DNA of 50,962 nt from Gemmatimonadota bacterium (GCA_020351855.1 CP070670.1:1949642-2000603); one strand, 5' to 3'. Positions 37,011-46,061 are shown, counted from the first letter of the stretch. Numbers and translations: made by a program. Notes: a model not told the origin generated them from the letters alone.

Positions 37011-37238
37011 CTATCTCTTCTTGGCCGCCGCCTTCTTCGCGGCGGGCTTCTTGGCCGCCGCCTTCTTCGCGGCGGGCTTCTTGGCCGCCGCCTTCTTCGC
37101 GGCGGGCTTCTTGGCCGCAGCCTTCTTCGCGGCGGGCTTCTTGGCCGCAGCCTTTTTCGCGGCCGGCTTCTTGGCCGCAGCCTTCTTCGCGGCCGGCTTC
37201 TTGGCCGCAGCCTTCTTACCAGCTGTCTTCGTGGCCAT
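37011..37238 (-). CDS. Histone-H1-like Lys/Ala/Pro repeat protein
   Basis: The 75-aa product starts MATKTAG and then consists of alternating KKAAA and KKPAA pentapeptides (six full ten-residue units, then KKAAAKKR). This composition is that of the C-terminal tail of histone H1 and of bacterial H1-like/HU-tail proteins. It would bind DNA or RNA by charge, condensing the nucleoid or acting as a nucleic-acid chaperone. There is no globular domain. The ATG is preceded by AGAGGTGGAGA. It follows nrdJ by 50 nt, so nrdJ transcription may read into it. Confidence 0.8.
   Translation of the reverse strand: MATKTAGKKAAAKKPAAKKAAAKKPAAKKAAAKKPAAKKAAAKKPAAKKAAAKKPAAKKAAAKKPAAKKAAAKKR
37021..37200 (-). 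repeat. Six 30-bp coding tandem repeats
   Basis: Six exact-length 30-bp units (plus a partial seventh to about 37217) encode the [10 protein letters not shown] decapeptide. The three units at 37021-37110 are identical. The later ones carry synonymous changes (GCC to GCA-type, GGCGGGC to GGCCGGC, one CTTCTT to CTTTTT). This means the 3' end of the gene was duplicated most recently. Confidence 0.95.
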
Positions 37239-37288
37239 TCTCCACCTCTGTCGGCGGGTTTATCGTGCCCACTCCCGTCCTCCCCCGA

Positions 37289-39883
37289 TCAGCCGCACTC
37301 GCTGTAGCCGCAGGCATGGCACTTCGCGCAGCCTTCCTCGAACGTGAGACCCGTCCCGCAATCGGGGCAGGTGCCGATGAACGTCTTCGCCACCTGCTCC
37401 TCGAATCTCGCGATGATCGGCCTCTCGGCCGTCTGGCTGCCGCCGTTCGACTTCTTTGCCGCGCCCACTTCCTGGATGGGTAGCGACTGCTGGACACCCT
37501 CCTTCTCAGCCAGGTAGCGCTCGATTACCTGCGCGATCGCATCGGGGCTGGAGAGCACCTTGTTGGGTCCGTAGCCGACCGCCCGATCGGATGAGATCCC
37601 TCGCAGCTGCTTGTGGACCTCCCGCATCGAGATCCCCGACCGGAGCGCCAGGCTGATCAGGCGTCCCACCGCCTCGGCATCGGCCATCGCCGGACCGCCC
37701 GCCTTGCCCAAAGCAACGAACATCTCGAACGGGCGGCCCTGCTCATCCTCGTTGATCGTCACGTACATCGAGCCCAGGGGCGACTCGATCTTCCGCGTCC
37801 GGCCGCGGAGCTCGTTGGGCCGCTGCCGTACGGCAGGCTGACGCATGAAACCGCCCTCAAGCTCGGCGATCCGGCGGTCCTTCTCCTCGATCACCTTGCC
37901 CAGCTTGATGTTCTCTCGATCCAGCGCTTTGTTCTCCTCTTCCGCGTGGCGCAGTCTCTCGAGCAGGGCCGCCAGCTCGTTGCCCACCCCACGGTCCTCG
38001 ATCCTCTCCAGCCACCCCTCCGCGCTCTCGGCCGACGACGTGGCGCCCCCGTTCTCCTCCCTGACCTTCTTCGCCGTGCTGCCCGTGGAGAGGACCTGCT
38101 GGTCACGCGAACCATCCCGATAAACCGTCACGCCCTTGCAGTTGAGCTCGTACGCCAGCTCGTAGATCGCCTTCACGTCCGCTTCGCTGGCCGACTCCGG
38201 GAAATTGCACGTCTTCGAGATCGCCGAGTCCGTGTGAGCCTGGAACGCCGCCTGCATCCGGATATGCTGCTCCGGCGTCACGTCGTGCGCCGTCACGAAA
38301 GCCTCCTGCACATCGGACGGCACCTCGTCGAAATGGATGTGGCCCTCATCGGCGATGCGCCGCATCAGGTCCTCGCTGTGCCAACCGCCGGCCCTGGCCC
38401 GCTCCACGAAGTCGGGGTTCACATCCGGCATCAGCGTTCCCGCCTGGTTGCGCATGAACGCAACGGCGAACAGGGGCTCGATACCGCTCGAGCAGCCGGC
38501 GATGATCGAGATCGTTCCCGTCGGTGCCACCGTCGTGACGTTGCAGTTGCGAAGCGGGCGCAGCGGACGGATTCGCTCGCCTTGCTCGTCCCGGGCGCAG
38601 GTCTCGTCCGGCCCCCAGATGGACCGATCCCACTCCGGGAAGACGCCCCGCTGTTCGGCCAGGCGCTCCGACTCGCACTTCGCCTCGTCGTCTACGAACC
38701 GCATCAACTCCCGCCCCAGCTCGATGGATCGTCGGGATCCGTACGGCTCGTCCAGCTTCACGAGCATGTCGGCCCACCCCATGATCCCCAGGCCGATCCG
38801 GCGGATCCGCTTGGACAGATCGTCGATCTGCGGCAGCGGGTACTGGTTCGCATCGATGACGTTGTCCAGGAAGTGCGTCGCGGTACGAACGGTCTTGCCC
38901 AGCTCCTCCCAGTCGATACGTCCGCTCTCTACAAACGCGCCCACGTTGACCGAGCCCAGGTTGCACACATCGTAGGGCAGGATCGGCTGCTCGCCGCACG
39001 GATTCGTCGCCTCATAGCTTCCGAGATTCGGCACCGGATTGTAGCGGTTGGCCTCGTCGACGAAGAATATGCCGGGCTCGCCGTTCCGCCATGCGCCGTA
39101 GACGACCCGGTCGAAGACCTCGCGGGCACTCAGCCGGCCGACCGGCTCGCCCGTCCGGGGACTCCTCAGATCGTAGGGCTCGTCCCGCTGCACGGCCTCC
39201 ATGAACCGATCGGTCACGGCGACCGAGATGTTGAAGTTGGTGATCTTGTTCTTGTCCGCCTTGCAGTCGATGAACTCAAGGATATCCGGGTGATCGACGC
39301 GGAGGATTCCCATGTTCGCGCCGCGCCGGGTCCCGCCCTGCTTCACGGCCTCCGTGGAAGCATCGTAGACCTCCATGAAGCTCACCGGACCGCTCGCCAC
39401 ACCCATCGTGGAACGCACGACGTCTCCGCGCGGCCGTAGCCGGCTGAAGCTGAACCCGGTTCCACCGCCCGACTGGTGGATCAGCGCCATGTGCTTCAGG
39501 GTCTCGTAGATGCCCTCGAGGCTGTCCGGGACGGGGAGGACGAAGCAGGCGCTGAGCTGCCCCAGCGGCCGGCCGGCGTTCATCAGGGTAGGGCTGTTCG
39601 GCTCGAACCTTCCGCTGGCCATCATCTCGTAGAAACGCAGAGCCGTGCCGTGCGTCTCCTCCGGGCCTGCGCCGTAGAAGGCGTCGGACTCGGCGATCAC
39701 CCTGGCAACCCGCCAGAACATGTCCCTCGCGCCCTCGATCGGTTCGCCCGCCTCGTTCTTTCGAAGGTAGCGGCGGCGGAGGACGGTTGTCGCATTCTCC
39801 GTAAGCACCGGATCGGGAAGATCGGCCGGCACGTCTTGAACGGCTTGGGCAGGTGCCTCCATGGCTGCTCGGGGTGGGTGCAT
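37289..39883 (-). CDS. nrdJ: Vitamin B12-dependent (class II) ribonucleotide reductase
   Basis: NrdJ reduces ribonucleotides to deoxyribonucleotides using adenosylcobalamin, with or without oxygen. The 864-aa product has the first redox Cys in [28 protein letters not shown], the active-site [20 protein letters not shown] and [18 protein letters not shown]. The C-terminal zinc/redox region has CPDCGTG...[13 protein letters not shown]. Between core and tail, residues about 630-678 form a heptad-like coiled coil ([20 protein letters not shown]). ATG 39883 is chosen for the GAGGAAG upstream; another ATG lies 21 nt later. No other nrd gene is in the window. Control features in the long leader are listed separately. 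Confidence 0.95.
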   Translation of the reverse strand: MHPPRAAMEAPAQAVQDVPADLPDPVLTENATTVLRRRYLRKNEAGEPIEGARDMFWRVARVIAESDAFYGAGPEETHGTALRFYEMMASGRFEPNSPTLMNAGRPLGQLSACFVLPVPDSLEGIYETLKHMALIHQSGGGTGFSFSRLRPRGDVVRSTMGVASGPVSFMEVYDASTEAVKQGGTRRGANMGILRVDHPDILEFIDCKADKNKITNFNISVAVTDRFMEAVQRDEPYDLRSPRTGEPVGRLSAREVFDRVVYGAWRNGEPGIFFVDEANRYNPVPNLGSYEATNPCGEQPILPYDVCNLGSVNVGAFVESGRIDWEELGKTVRTATHFLDNVIDANQYPLPQIDDLSKRIRRIGLGIMGWADMLVKLDEPYGSRRSIELGRELMRFVDDEAKCESERLAEQRGVFPEWDRSIWGPDETCARDEQGERIRPLRPLRNCNVTTVAPTGTISIIAGCSSGIEPLFAVAFMRNQAGTLMPDVNPDFVERARAGGWHSEDLMRRIADEGHIHFDEVPSDVQEAFVTAHDVTPEQHIRMQAAFQAHTDSAISKTCNFPESASEADVKAIYELAYELNCKGVTVYRDGSRDQQVLSTGSTAKKVREENGGATSSAESAEGWLERIEDRGVGNELAALLERLRHAEEENKALDRENIKLGKVIEEKDRRIAELEGGFMRQPAVRQRPNELRGRTRKIESPLGSMYVTINEDEQGRPFEMFVALGKAGGPAMADAEAVGRLISLALRSGISMREVHKQLRGISSDRAVGYGPNKVLSSPDAIAQVIERYLAEKEGVQQSLPIQEVGAAKKSNGGSQTAERPIIARFEEQVAKTFIGTCPDCGTGLTFEEGCAKCHACGYSECG

Positions 39884-39969
39884 CGGCTTCCTCGGTTCTC
39901 CTTCATGTCTCGGGCTGGACGCCCTCTGCACGACCGCTCGACAGGCTGCGAGTGGCATGGTTCACAGCG

Positions 39970-40003
39970 AAAAAAATGCGGGGTGGACTGTTTCGTACAC
40001 CCC
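39970..40003 (-). terminator. Intrinsic terminator-like hairpin inside the nrdJ leader
   Basis: On the minus strand GGGGTG (40003-39998) pairs with CACCCC (39985-39980) across a 12-nt loop. GCA and then seven T's (39976-39970) follow. It lies downstream of the only promoter I can see and 86 nt before nrdJ. It would therefore cut off transcription unless prevented, as an attenuator or riboswitch platform does. Confidence 0.55.
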
Positions 40004-40113
40004 TGACGTCTTCGAAATCCGCTACTTCTGGCCTGTGCTTGATTCAGACCCAGGTGGGAGATACCACTGGTTTTCCCCGTCTGTCCACACGCCAACACCA
40101 CGCGGTGGAAAAC
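40004..40113 (-). ncRNA. Structured nrdJ leader RNA (candidate cis-regulator)
   Basis: On the minus strand GTTTTCC (40113-40107) is the exact complement of GGAAAAC (40076-40070), a 7-bp closing stem. It encloses CACC-GCGT-GGTG. After it comes CCAGTGG-TATCT-CCCACCTGG, a hairpin with one bulge (about 40067-40047). About 40 nt then lead to the terminator. I could not find a convincing cobalamin B12 box, so the class, if it is a riboswitch, is open. Confidence 0.4.
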
Positions 40114-40127
40114 TCAATATCTGGGGG
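40112..40127 (-). promoter_or_regulatory. NrdR box 1 upstream of nrdJ
   Basis: ACTCAATATCTGGGGG on the plus strand fits the loose NrdR palindrome (ACnCwATATnTnGnGn). It lies just downstream of the -10 box, over the expected transcription start, and starts exactly 32 bp from the second box. Confidence 0.55.
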
Positions 40128-40134
40128 CAAACCC

Positions 40135-40163
40135 AGTGTAACCCCACTATATGTTGTGGTCAA
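40135..40163 (-). promoter_or_regulatory. sigma70-type promoter of nrdJ
   Basis: The minus strand has TTGACC (40158-40163), a 17-nt spacer and TACACT (40135-40140). The start point would be near 40128, leaving a 245-nt leader before nrdJ. An NrdR box fills the spacer. Confidence 0.7.
40144..40159 (-). promoter_or_regulatory. NrdR box 2 upstream of nrdJ
   Basis: CCACTATATGTTGTGG is a good match to the 16-bp NrdR palindrome (ACACwATATnTwGTGT-like). It sits between the -35 and -10 boxes, where a bound repressor would block RNA polymerase. Confidence 0.7.
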
Positions 40164-40208
40164 GTGTCTCGGCGGGATGGAAACCACTAATTCGAAAAAA
40201 CGATTCGC

Positions 40209-40742
40209 TCACCGCGGCGCGCGATGCCAGCGCTGGGCTCTGTGTCCCTCCTTAAGCAGCCGATAGTCGGCCACCGTGTGCGCGATTCGACCGCGAAGTC
40301 CCTCGTCGACCTCGCGAACCACGCGACCGGGTAGACCGACGACCAGGCTGTCCGGCGGAACGATCATGCCCTCGGTGACCACTGCCCCCGCTGCCACGAC
40401 GGACCCTCTCCCGACGACGGCTCGCGAGAGCACGATCGCGCCCATCCCGATGAGCGTGTCATCGCCGATCTCGCACGCATGGACGATCGCGCGGTGGCCG
40501 ATGCCGACCCGGTCTCCGATCAGTGTGGGACGGCCCGGATCCACGTGAACCACGGTCAGGTCCTGGATGTTCGTCTCGCGGCCTACCTCAATGTGTGCGA
40601 TGTCACCGCGGAGGACGCATCCGTACCAGACGCTCGCATGCTCTCCCACTCGCACATCGCCGATGACGTCCGCCGTGGGCGCCACGAAAGCGGTCGGATG
40701 GATGTCCGGTCGATCCCGGGTGGACAGCTCCTCGAGCCTCAT
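40209..40742 (-). CDS. Gamma-class carbonic anhydrase-like hexapeptide protein
   Basis: The 177-aa product is a left-handed beta-helix protein with imperfect hexapeptide repeats (VIGDVRVGEHASVWYGCVLR, GDDTLIGMGAIVLSRAVVG). The metal-ligand histidines of the gamma-CA/YrdA group lie in VVHVDPGRP and IGHRAIVHAC. Members hydrate CO2 or are inactive homologues. Its ATG overlaps the TGA of the amidase gene, so it is the last gene of the peptidoglycan operon, though no link to cell wall is known. Confidence 0.88.
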   Translation of the reverse strand: MRLEELSTRDRPDIHPTAFVAPTADVIGDVRVGEHASVWYGCVLRGDIAHIEVGRETNIQDLTVVHVDPGRPTLIGDRVGIGHRAIVHACEIGDDTLIGMGAIVLSRAVVGRGSVVAAGAVVTEGMIVPPDSLVVGLPGRVVREVDEGLRGRIAHTVADYRLLKEGHRAQRWHRAPR

Positions 40743-42784
40743 TCGTCCTCGCTTTCCTCGGGTCTGGCGCTTGTCCGGAGGTATTCCTCCAATCCCCACA
40801 GCAGTCCGCGAGCGTAGGCCTCCTGGAACTCCGGCGTTCGAAGGGCAGCCTCGTGCCGCGGGAACATCATGAACGCCCCTTCGGCGAGTACGCTCGGCAT
40901 CCACGTCAGCCTCGTCTGCGCGAAGTTGCCCCACCACATCCCGAGATCCCTCAGGCCCATCGAGGCGACCAGGCCCGTCTGCACGGACTCCGCGAGACGC
41001 CGGGAATGCGGATGGTAGTAGTACGTGCTCGTCCCCTCCTCGCCGAACGGTCGCGTGCCGTCCGGCAACGCGTTGTTGTGGATCGACACGAAGACCTCTG
41101 CAGCGAAGCGCACCGCGATGGCCGCGCGTCGGTACAGTCCGAGCGGAAGCGTATCCCGTCTCACCAGGATCGGCTCCGCTCCCGCCTCCTCCAGCAGTGC
41201 GGCGAGCCTTCGGGCCACGGCCAGGTTGGCGTCGCCCTCGAAGAGCCCTGTCGGCCCGAAGGCGCCGACCGGCGGATGGCCGGCATCCACGGCGATCTTC
41301 CGTCCTCTGAGCGGATCGCGCGGATCCACGTCGGGTGGGTGTCGAACCTCCAGCAGGAGTTCCGTGCTGCCGGCCGGTCCGCTTGCATAGGACAGGCGAT
41401 GGCCCCATGCGGGGCGGCGCAACCGCAGGGTCAGTTCGTAGAGTCCTCCGGAACGCTGCGCCCACGCGAGGCTTTCGATCTCGCGGCTCTCGCTGGCCTC
41501 CGAACTCCCGTAGGCCATCCGCTCCGTATCCCCCAGCGCCCCGTAGAGGACCAGCCTGAGGATCCGGTCTCCGGGCTCCTCCACATGGGCCGGAACGGCC
41601 GCATCCAGGGGAATCCGCACGGCCGACACGCCTTCCGGTCCCTCCTCCGCTTCGATCCAGCCCACGCGCGCCTGCAGGGCGCCGTTCCCCGCGCCCGGCT
41701 CGACATCCTCCGCCGCCACCCATGCCGTGAGGTCCCGCGTGAGACGCAGTCGGACGCGGTCACCCGCGCGTCCGTCCGCCTGTGCCCACGCCCCATCGGG
41801 AAACAACCAGGCGTAGGGCCCGTAGGGCGTCGGCCTCCCGGGCACGACGCCGCTCTCTCCGTGGATCGGATCCGGCTTCTCCCGCAGGACCACGATCGGC
41901 AGAGCGTCCGGATCGAGCCGGGCGATCGGCTGCCTCCGCCGCTCGACCGCCGTCCGTCGCCCGTCGCTCGCGACCACCTCGAGATCGAGGGTATCCGGTA
42001 CGCCGGGACGGCACATCGCCCTCTCCTGATCGACGCGCGACGCCGAGCAGCGGGTCCCCTCCATCACCCGCCCCGCGAGGAGCTCGCCGCGGTACAGACC
42101 CGGCCCGACCTCGCGCAGCCGGGCACGTCCCCCACCCAACTGCAGCTCCACCCGTATGCCCGGGGTGGCTCGCACCGCGAACTCCAGCGAGTCGTCCGGA
42201 AACAGCCAGCGCTCGATCGGCCGAGGCAGGCTTGACCCGTCGATCCAGACCTCGCCCGGTGGCCCTTCGTATGGTCCGGCGGGGAGGAGCACACGGTGTC
42301 GCACGGTGTCCGATCCGCCCGGGGACCGAGCGATGAGCCGATACTCCGCCGTGTCGCCGCGCGCCGGCGTCGGTACCGGAAGCCAGGCGAGGAAGGCCCC
42401 GTTCGCCTCGACGGGCACCGGCGTGCCGTCGATCCAGAGCTCTGCGTCCCCGCTTCCCGTCGTGCCGAACAGGAAGTTGCTGTCCCGAACGGCGATCCGC
42501 TGCAGCGGCCTCGGATACTGCACCCTGAGGGCCGGCACACCGGTCACACGCGGCACCGCGGGAAGACGGGTTGCTGCGGGAAGGGGCTTGGGAGCCGGCT
42601 GCGCGAGTGCCGGCGACTCCGCGTCAGGGCGGGGATCGACGGCGGGACCGGACGCCCCGTCGGCCGGCGGCGAGACGGACGGGACGGTCCCGCCCGTTGC
42701 GCAGCCCGTCAGGATGACACCGACGCAGAGACATGCCGGCAAGCGGACGCCAAGCGCCGCCCTCCACCCTGCAGCCGATCTCAC
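40739..42784 (-). CDS. Lipoprotein N-acetylmuramoyl-L-alanine amidase (Amidase_3)
   Basis: The 681-aa product has a lipobox (VILTGC, acceptor Cys28) and a Pro/Ala-rich linker. A long middle region of beta-rich segments (about 95-490) follows; parts look like SH3/Ig-like or AMIN-type binding modules. The C-terminal Amidase_3 domain (about 495-670) has zinc ligands in AVDAGHPPVG (His near 503), the Glu in GLFEGDANL and the His in VSIHNNALPDG, plus the catalytic Glu in LAEGAFMMF. It would cleave the stem peptide from MurNAc in the periplasm, feeding the recycling enzymes encoded upstream. The GTG overlaps the symporter TGA and has GGAGG upstream. Confidence 0.9.
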   Translation of the reverse strand: MRSAAGWRAALGVRLPACLCVGVILTGCATGGTVPSVSPPADGASGPAVDPRPDAESPALAQPAPKPLPAATRLPAVPRVTGVPALRVQYPRPLQRIAVRDSNFLFGTTGSGDAELWIDGTPVPVEANGAFLAWLPVPTPARGDTAEYRLIARSPGGSDTVRHRVLLPAGPYEGPPGEVWIDGSSLPRPIERWLFPDDSLEFAVRATPGIRVELQLGGGRARLREVGPGLYRGELLAGRVMEGTRCSASRVDQERAMCRPGVPDTLDLEVVASDGRRTAVERRRQPIARLDPDALPIVVLREKPDPIHGESGVVPGRPTPYGPYAWLFPDGAWAQADGRAGDRVRLRLTRDLTAWVAAEDVEPGAGNGALQARVGWIEAEEGPEGVSAVRIPLDAAVPAHVEEPGDRILRLVLYGALGDTERMAYGSSEASESREIESLAWAQRSGGLYELTLRLRRPAWGHRLSYASGPAGSTELLLEVRHPPDVDPRDPLRGRKIAVDAGHPPVGAFGPTGLFEGDANLAVARRLAALLEEAGAEPILVRRDTLPLGLYRRAAIAVRFAAEVFVSIHNNALPDGTRPFGEEGTSTYYYHPHSRRLAESVQTGLVASMGLRDLGMWWGNFAQTRLTWMPSVLAEGAFMMFPRHEAALRTPEFQEAYARGLLWGLEEYLRTSARPEESEDE

Positions 42785-44523
42785 GCGCTCACCCTCCTCG
42801 CTCTGAGCCTCAGGAGCCCGGTCAGGCCCACCGCCGCCAGACCGCCGGTCAGTAGAAGCACCTGCCACTCGGTCAGGAGGAGCGCACCGAGGGCCAGTGT
42901 CCCGCTGAGCAGCGCCAGAGCCGCCCAGGCCGTACGCACCAGGTCGCCCGTCAGCCCTGTCACGGCCTCCACTCCGACCCGCTCCCTGATCCTCTTCCAG
43001 CCGGGGCCGCCCGGCCGCACCCGCTCGTAGAACGCGCAGAGCGTTCGCTCGTCCTCCGGTGCCGTCAGGAGCATGACGGGAATCCAGATCATGGCCGCCC
43101 CTCCGGCGGTGATGGTCAGGCGCAGGCCGAAGCCGATCTCCCCCCAGAACGGAAGATAGGAGGTGACGGCGATCGCGAACCCCGCAATCATCGCCGACAG
43201 CTCTGCCCACGCGTTGATTCGCCACCAGAACCAGCGGAGGATGAGCACGGCGCCGGGTCCCGTTCCGATGGCGATCATGAACCGGAACACCTTGCCCACG
43301 TCGTCGGCGGAAAACGCGGCCGCACCGGCCAGCGCGACGATAACCACGGACGCTGCGCGGCCCAGGGCTACGAGCTTGCGCGGGCTGGCCTCCGGCTCGA
43401 TAAAGCGGGCGTAGAGGTCGTTCACCAGGTAGCTCGCCCCCCAGTTGATCTGGGTGGATACCGTGGACATGAACGCCGCCAGAAAGGAGGCCACGACCAG
43501 GCCGAGCAGACCGGCCGGCAGATAGCGGAGCATCAGGAGGGGATAGCCGATCTCCGGATCGCCTCCCGGCTCCAGGAGCTCCGGGAAAACGACCACCGCC
43601 GCCAGGGCGACGATGATCCAGGGCCACGCCCGGACGACGTAGTGCAGAATGTTGAAGAGCCATGCAGCCCGCTCAGCCTCTCTCTCATCGCGGCAGGCCG
43701 AGAGCCTCTGCACGAACTCCCCACCACCGTCGGAGCGCCGGAAGGCCCACCACTGGATCCCGAGGTAGGCCAGGAAGGTGCCGAACGGCAGCTCGGCCGA
43801 GCCGGGCCGCGGAACCATGCGCAGGGCCTCCGATCGTCCGGCTGCGGCCAGCTGGTGCTTGAGCTCCGCCACTCCGCCAATCTCCTGCAGGGCAAAGGCC
43901 GCCACGATCAGGGCACCGAGCATGGCGAGCACGAACTGGAAGAAGTCCGTCGCCACGACTCCCCACAAGCCGGCGAGGCCCGCGTAGAGCAGCACGAAGG
44001 CGCTCAGGGCCACCACGGCCCACAGTCGTGGGTCGCCCGGCAGCCAGCCGGGAAGCTGGTCGAACAGCCCGAGCACCTCGATCACCTTCCGCATCGCGAG
44101 CATGACGTATCCGATCGCGATGCAGTTGATCGGGACGGCGAACAGAAACGCGCGACTCGCCCGCAGCACGGCGGCGGGCCGGCCGCCGTACCGCATCTCC
44201 GTGAGCTCCACATCGGTGACGACCTCGGCCCTGCGCCACAGTCGCGCGAAGACGTAGATGAGAAGCACGTGCGAGAGGGCGAACGCCCACCACTCCCAGT
44301 TGCCCGCGATGCCGCGTCGGGCCACGAGACCGGTCACGTAGAGCGGCGTGTCGACGCTGAATGTGGTGGCCGCCATCGAGGTTCCGGCCAGCCACCACGG
44401 AAGCGACCGCCCGCTCACGAAGAACTCGACCAGCCCGCCGCTGGCCCGCCGGGCGAGCCAGATGCCGACGGCGAGCGTAATCCCGAGGTACGCCGCTACG
44501 ACTACCCAGTCCGTCAGTCTCAT
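42781..44523 (-). CDS. Sodium:solute symporter (SSS family)
   Basis: The 580-aa inner-membrane protein has the SSS pattern of 13-15 helices. It starts LTDWVVVAAYLGITLAVGIW, followed by the typical FFVSGRSLPWWLAGTSMAAT and TFSVDTPLYVTG, a later AAFMSTVSTQINWGASYLV (the Na+-site region) and DLYARFIEP. It sits between a nagZ-type glycosidase and an amidase gene, with 4-nt overlaps on both sides. It therefore probably imports a peptidoglycan-derived sugar or muropeptide, the job AmpG does in Enterobacteria. That substrate is inference. Confidence 0.9.
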   Translation of the reverse strand: MRLTDWVVVAAYLGITLAVGIWLARRASGGLVEFFVSGRSLPWWLAGTSMAATTFSVDTPLYVTGLVARRGIAGNWEWWAFALSHVLLIYVFARLWRRAEVVTDVELTEMRYGGRPAAVLRASRAFLFAVPINCIAIGYVMLAMRKVIEVLGLFDQLPGWLPGDPRLWAVVALSAFVLLYAGLAGLWGVVATDFFQFVLAMLGALIVAAFALQEIGGVAELKHQLAAAGRSEALRMVPRPGSAELPFGTFLAYLGIQWWAFRRSDGGGEFVQRLSACRDEREAERAAWLFNILHYVVRAWPWIIVALAAVVVFPELLEPGGDPEIGYPLLMLRYLPAGLLGLVVASFLAAFMSTVSTQINWGASYLVNDLYARFIEPEASPRKLVALGRAASVVIVALAGAAAFSADDVGKVFRFMIAIGTGPGAVLILRWFWWRINAWAELSAMIAGFAIAVTSYLPFWGEIGFGLRLTITAGGAAMIWIPVMLLTAPEDERTLCAFYERVRPGGPGWKRIRERVGVEAVTGLTGDLVRTAWAALALLSGTLALGALLLTEWQVLLLTGGLAAVGLTGLLRLRARRVSA

Positions 44524-46061
44524 CGGCTCTCGCGGCTACGCTCCACGGCTGGTCGGGCGCGCTCGTCCAGCCATCGGGCGGCCGCCCGCTCCATGATGGG
44601 TTCGGGGGCCCAGGCACAGATGCCCGCCACGTCCAGCCGTTCCAGGAGGCGCGCATGGCCCAGAACGACGGGGATCACGCCCCCGCGTTCTCGACCCGAT
44701 AGCGCCTCTTGCACTGCCGCCAGCGTCGCCGCGGAAAGTCCGGCACGTCCCTTGAACGCCCGGGGCGAGGCGGCCAGAAGCAGAACGGCCTGCTCCGCAG
44801 CTCCCACCCCACCGACCCCCTCCCTCTCGAGCCGCGCCTCCCAGCCCAGCTCGCGGAGGGCCTCCGCGAACGGGCGGCCGAGCTCGTGACCCTGCCCTTC
44901 CGGATCGTCCGACACGACGAGGATCACAACGGGTTCTCCCCTGCGTAGCGCGACCCGACCTGCCGTATCACGGGCGCCAGCGCTCGATCCGGTGACCGGC
45001 TCGCGGCACACCACGGTCCGCTCCGCGAGACGGCCGGGCTGGACGTCGTCATCCGGTCGCCGCGGTCGGCCGCCCGCGGCGGCACGTCGAGGCCCTTCGG
45101 CCCTCGCGACCCGGCTGCGGGAGTGTGCCGCGGCCAGCCGTTCGGCAAAACCCGGATCCCGGTCGGCCTCCCGGGCCAGCGCCGCCCCGGTCTGCACCAG
45201 GTCGTGCGGATAGAGCAGGAGATCGCAGCCGGCGTTGATGGCGGCCACGGCAGCCTCCCCCTCCGCCCCCCGCTCTGCAAAGCCACTCATGATCAGCGCA
45301 TCCGATGCGACGATCCCCTGAAAGCCGATCTTGGAGCGAAGCAGCCCGCGGATCAGCCCGGGATCGCGGCTCGCCGGCACCGGATGCGGGTGCGCCGGCT
45401 TCGCGACGGAGCCGGACAGCGCAGGGTACGCCACATGGGCCGCCATCATGGTCGCCGCGACGTCCGCCACAGCGGCAAAGGGAGCGATGTCCTCCATCAG
45501 CTCCTCCGCCGGGGCCGTCACGACCGGAAGCTCCAAATGGGAGTCGGAGAGCGTGCGGCCGTGCCCGGGGAAATGCTTCGCACAGGCAGCCGGCCCCTCG
45601 GCCTGGCAGGCCTCGATCCAGGCCCGTCCCAGCCTCCCCACGTCGTCGGCGTCGGCGCCGAAGCTCCGGGTGCCGACAATCGGGTTGTCGCCCATCCAGT
45701 CAAGGTCGAGCACCGGCGCGAGAACCCAGTTGATGCCCAGCTCCGCGGCCTCTGCGCCCGTGATGGAGCCCGCGAGCCGCACTGCCGCCAGCGGGTCGGG
45801 ATGGCGCGCCAGAGCAGCCGGCGGGGGAAGGGCGGTCGCGCCCGCAATCTGCTGTCCAACGCCCCGTTCCAGGTCCGACGCCAGCCAGAGCGGCCGGCTG
45901 CAGGCGTCCTGGATCGTTTTGAGGAGGCTCGCGACGTCCTCGCGCTCCCCCCCGAACAGAATGAACCCTCCCACTCCGAGTCCGATCGCGTCGAGGGCCC
46001 TCCGGAGCACGCTGTCGAGCGGCTCCCGGTCCAGACGCAGGGCCTCGATCAGGACGCCCAT
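44520..46061 (-). CDS. nagZ: GH3 beta-N-acetylglucosaminidase (NagZ-like)
   Basis: The 513-aa product has the GH3 catalytic domain (about 1-290). It carries the NagZ-type loop AKHFPGHGRTLSDSHLELP, whose Asp173/His175 form the catalytic dyad, and the nucleophile Asp254 in GIVASDALIMSGF. A second, less conserved domain (about 355-500) follows a charged linker. The enzyme would remove GlcNAc from GlcNAc-anhydroMurNAc. There is no signal peptide, so it is cytoplasmic. ATG 46061 is used; a GTG at 46091 overlapping the anmK stop is possible. Its TGA overlaps the symporter ATG. Confidence 0.88.
   Translation of the reverse strand: MGVLIEALRLDREPLDSVLRRALDAIGLGVGGFILFGGEREDVASLLKTIQDACSRPLWLASDLERGVGQQIAGATALPPPAALARHPDPLAAVRLAGSITGAEAAELGINWVLAPVLDLDWMGDNPIVGTRSFGADADDVGRLGRAWIEACQAEGPAACAKHFPGHGRTLSDSHLELPVVTAPAEELMEDIAPFAAVADVAATMMAAHVAYPALSGSVAKPAHPHPVPASRDPGLIRGLLRSKIGFQGIVASDALIMSGFAERGAEGEAAVAAINAGCDLLLYPHDLVQTGAALAREADRDPGFAERLAAAHSRSRVARAEGPRRAAAGGRPRRPDDDVQPGRLAERTVVCREPVTGSSAGARDTAGRVALRRGEPVVILVVSDDPEGQGHELGRPFAEALRELGWEARLEREGVGGVGAAEQAVLLLAASPRAFKGRAGLSAATLAAVQEALSGRERGGVIPVVLGHARLLERLDVAGICAWAPEPIMERAAARWLDERARPAVERSRESR

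Larger units (their letters stand above)
39884..40208 (-). other. 325-nt gene-free nrdJ control region
   Basis: This stretch is visibly more AT-rich than its neighbours and has no believable gene on either strand. Read on the minus strand it holds, in order, a sigma70-type promoter, two NrdR-like boxes, paired leader elements, a hairpin with a T-run and an 86-nt spacer to the nrdJ start. Confidence 0.8.

Noticed and set aside
37021-37217. 30-bp direct repeats taken as a CRISPR array
   Set aside because: The units are contiguous without spacers and encode an in-frame [10 protein letters not shown] protein with a start codon and Shine-Dalgarno.
39884-40127. Cobalamin riboswitch before nrdJ
   Set aside because: Expected because of B12 dependence, but I could not find a convincing B12 box or the conserved core. 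It is left as an unclassified leader pending a covariance search.
40739-43663. A 974-codon version of the amidase reaching into the symporter gene
   Set aside because: The upstream 290 codons overlap the symporter in another frame. The GTG at 42784 with GGAGG upstream gives a clean lipoprotein signal.
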